From: CS4-C045 sp964347545
Lineage (GTDB): Bacteria; Planctomycetota; Planctomycetia; Pirellulales; UBA7805
Assembly: GCA_964347545.1 (NCBI GenBank)
Contig: CAYFZZ010000271.1
Coordinates: 1 to 6,526, forward strand
Length of the DNA stretch: 6,526 nucleotides
Reading direction: 5' to 3'
The stretch's first letter is position 1; every line of letters begins with the position of its first letter. Position numbers and translations under genes: made by a program. This document shows positions 5,431-6,526 of the stretch, piece after piece. Below the pieces are notes generated by a model. It ran no database searches. It saw only the letters and a list, made by a program, of their open reading frames with translations, and had not been told where the DNA came from.

Positions 5431-6526
5431 AATTGAGCTTTAAATTCCGCCGCAAGCAGAAAGAAGAGGAACAGGTCGAGGAAGCTGCCGAGCCCCAGGT
5501 GTCCGCGATCGCCAAAACGTCCAAGGGGGCCGGAATCAAGCGGTGGCTGTTCCTGCACGGTGAAAAGCTGGCCACCCTGGCCGTCCTCCTGATCCTGGTG
5601 CTGATGGTCTATTCCGCCATCGGCAAACTGGAGCTCAAACGGGGCCAGACCCCGGACGACCTCAAAAACCTTGCCAGCCAGATCCGCACCCGCATCGATA
5701 ACGCGCCCTTCCCCGCCGACAATTTCCCCATTCCCGACTACAGCGGGTATGTCATCGAGAAGACCGAACCGATCGCCGCCACCAATTATCAGATCGGCAG
5801 CTTTACGGGGGACGAACAGACAACCTGTCGGCGCAGCGATCCCGAAATTTTTCCGCCCCAACAGCTGGAAGTCAAAGCCGGCCACGGCGTGTTTTTCGTC
5901 ACCCAACGCCAGGAGGATTTGCAGGGCATGGTCGTCTCGGGCGGCACACTGGACGAGCATCCGCTGACCCCCGAATTGATCGGCGACCTCAGAGGATCGG
6001 CCCCGCCCGAGGGAGGACAGGCCGAGGGACGACGGTGGGTCGCAATCACCGCCCTCGTGCCCTACCAGCAACAAGTGGACGCCTACGACGGCTGCTTCCA
6101 GCTCTGCCTGGGCTACGACCCCGAGGAAGACTGGCCAAAATTCGCCCATGTCAACGTCCGACGTATCGAAATCGTCCCCGGCACCGAACAAGATGGGGAG
6201 GATGCCCGGGAATGGAGCCTGGATGAAAGTTACCTGGCCAAGATCGGCGACAGCTGGGCCGGCCGCGGCACGGACCCCGTGCCGCCCGAATATCAGGCCC
6301 CCGGATTGACACAGCCCCTCGGCCCCCTGGCCAACGCCGCATGGAACCGCTGGGCCAGCCACGCCCACTTTGACGAACTGCTGTCGGAACCCGCCCCGAC
6401 CGCTCCCCCCACCATGGGGCCCAGCCCGAGCAGCCCGGCAGGCTTCGGAGGCCTCCCCCCCCCAGGACCCCCACCCGACCCCGGCGCCCCGCCATCCGCC
6501 GCCTCCCCCACCCCCGAGCCAACCGA
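5427..6526 (+). CDS. Single-pass membrane protein of unknown function with Pro-rich tail (3' end off window)
   Basis: I do not recognise a named family. The frame is open for 366 codons to the right edge, so the protein is C-terminally incomplete here. Residues 1-47 are highly charged (basic start KFRRKQKEEE) and likely cytoplasmic. LATLAVLLILVLMVYSAI (48-65) is a clear membrane helix. The rest is probably periplasmic: a helical patch (76-92), a mixed region, and a more ordered segment around RRWVAITALVPYQQQVDAY (202-220) to VNVRRIEIVPG (242-252), which resembles recurring planctomycete hypothetical proteins from memory only. From about 319 the chain is dominated by Pro, Gly, Ala and Ser. It starts inside the stop of the PilO-like gene with a good ribosome site, so it almost certainly belongs to the same unit. 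By position and architecture (one membrane helix, disordered Pro-rich stretch) it may fill the PilP/GspC role, but I see no PilP sequence motif. Confidence 0.85.
   Translation, partial: MKLSFKFRRKQKEEEQVEEAAEPQVSAIAKTSKGAGIKRWLFLHGEKLATLAVLLILVLMVYSAIGKLELKRGQTPDDLKNLASQIRTRIDNAPFPADNFPIPDYSGYVIEKTEPIAATNYQIGSFTGDEQTTCRRSDPEIFPPQQLEVKAGHGVFFVTQRQEDLQGMVVSGGTLDEHPLTPELIGDLRGSAPPEGGQAEGRRWVAITALVPYQQQVDAYDGCFQLCLGYDPEEDWPKFAHVNVRRIEIVPGTEQDGEDAREWSLDESYLAKIGDSWAGRGTDPVPPEYQAPGLTQPLGPLANAAWNRWASHAHFDELLSEPAPTAPPTMGPSPSSPAGFGGLPPPGPPPDPGAPPSAASPTPEPT

Noticed and set aside
3943..6368. Long minus-strand open frames at 3943-5016 and 5271-6368
   Set aside because: They are reverse shadows of the PilO-like and fourth genes, with low-complexity translations. 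They also overlap the acidic repeat and the Pro-rich tail, and no upstream ribosome site favours them.

Overview
The window is GC-rich DNA with all genes on the + strand and no sign of mobile DNA, CRISPR or RNA genes. It holds one metabolic gene cut by the left edge, then a compact group of three genes that I read as a divergent type IV pilus or type II secretion inner-membrane assembly platform. The gene style points to a Planctomycetota bacterium of Pirellulales type: a PilM-like protein running into a membrane-anchored PilN-like half, large Pro/Gly- or acid-rich insertions, and a following membrane protein that looks like a phylum-restricted hypothetical. This assignment comes from recognition of style, not from a search.

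Layout. Positions 1-1737 encode a long-form acyl-CoA dehydrogenase (fatty-acid beta-oxidation type) whose true start probably lies off the left edge. Positions 1738-1973 are a 236-base intergenic region. It contains a 12-base palindrome after the stop, a good sigma-70-like promoter candidate (TTGACA, 18-base spacer, TAGACT), a short GC hairpin followed by TTTT, and a clear Shine-Dalgarno sequence. Positions 1974-4175 encode a 733-residue protein: an actin-like PilM domain, a PilN-type NLVP motif, one membrane helix, a coiled-coil-like segment and a PilN-like periplasmic part, ending in a six-unit E-(A/S)-D repeat. After 43 bases, 4219-5430 encode a 403-residue single-pass protein with a PilO-like C-terminal domain. 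Its stop overlaps, in an ATGA junction, the start of a fourth gene that runs off the right edge (5427-6526). That gene encodes a single-pass membrane protein with a Pro-rich tail, in the position where PilP would be expected.

Working model. The three downstream genes are probably one transcription unit. The PilM-like domain would sit on the cytoplasmic face and the three single membrane helices would anchor a periplasmic scaffold, comparable to the PilM-N-O-P alignment complex but with M and N joined covalently. The point most worth following is this built-in M-N tether together with an apparently degraded nucleotide-binding site in the PilM domain (Ser at the usual Asp of the second phosphate loop, and a non-canonical adenosine-loop sequence). 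The acyl-CoA dehydrogenase shows no functional link to the pilus-like genes.
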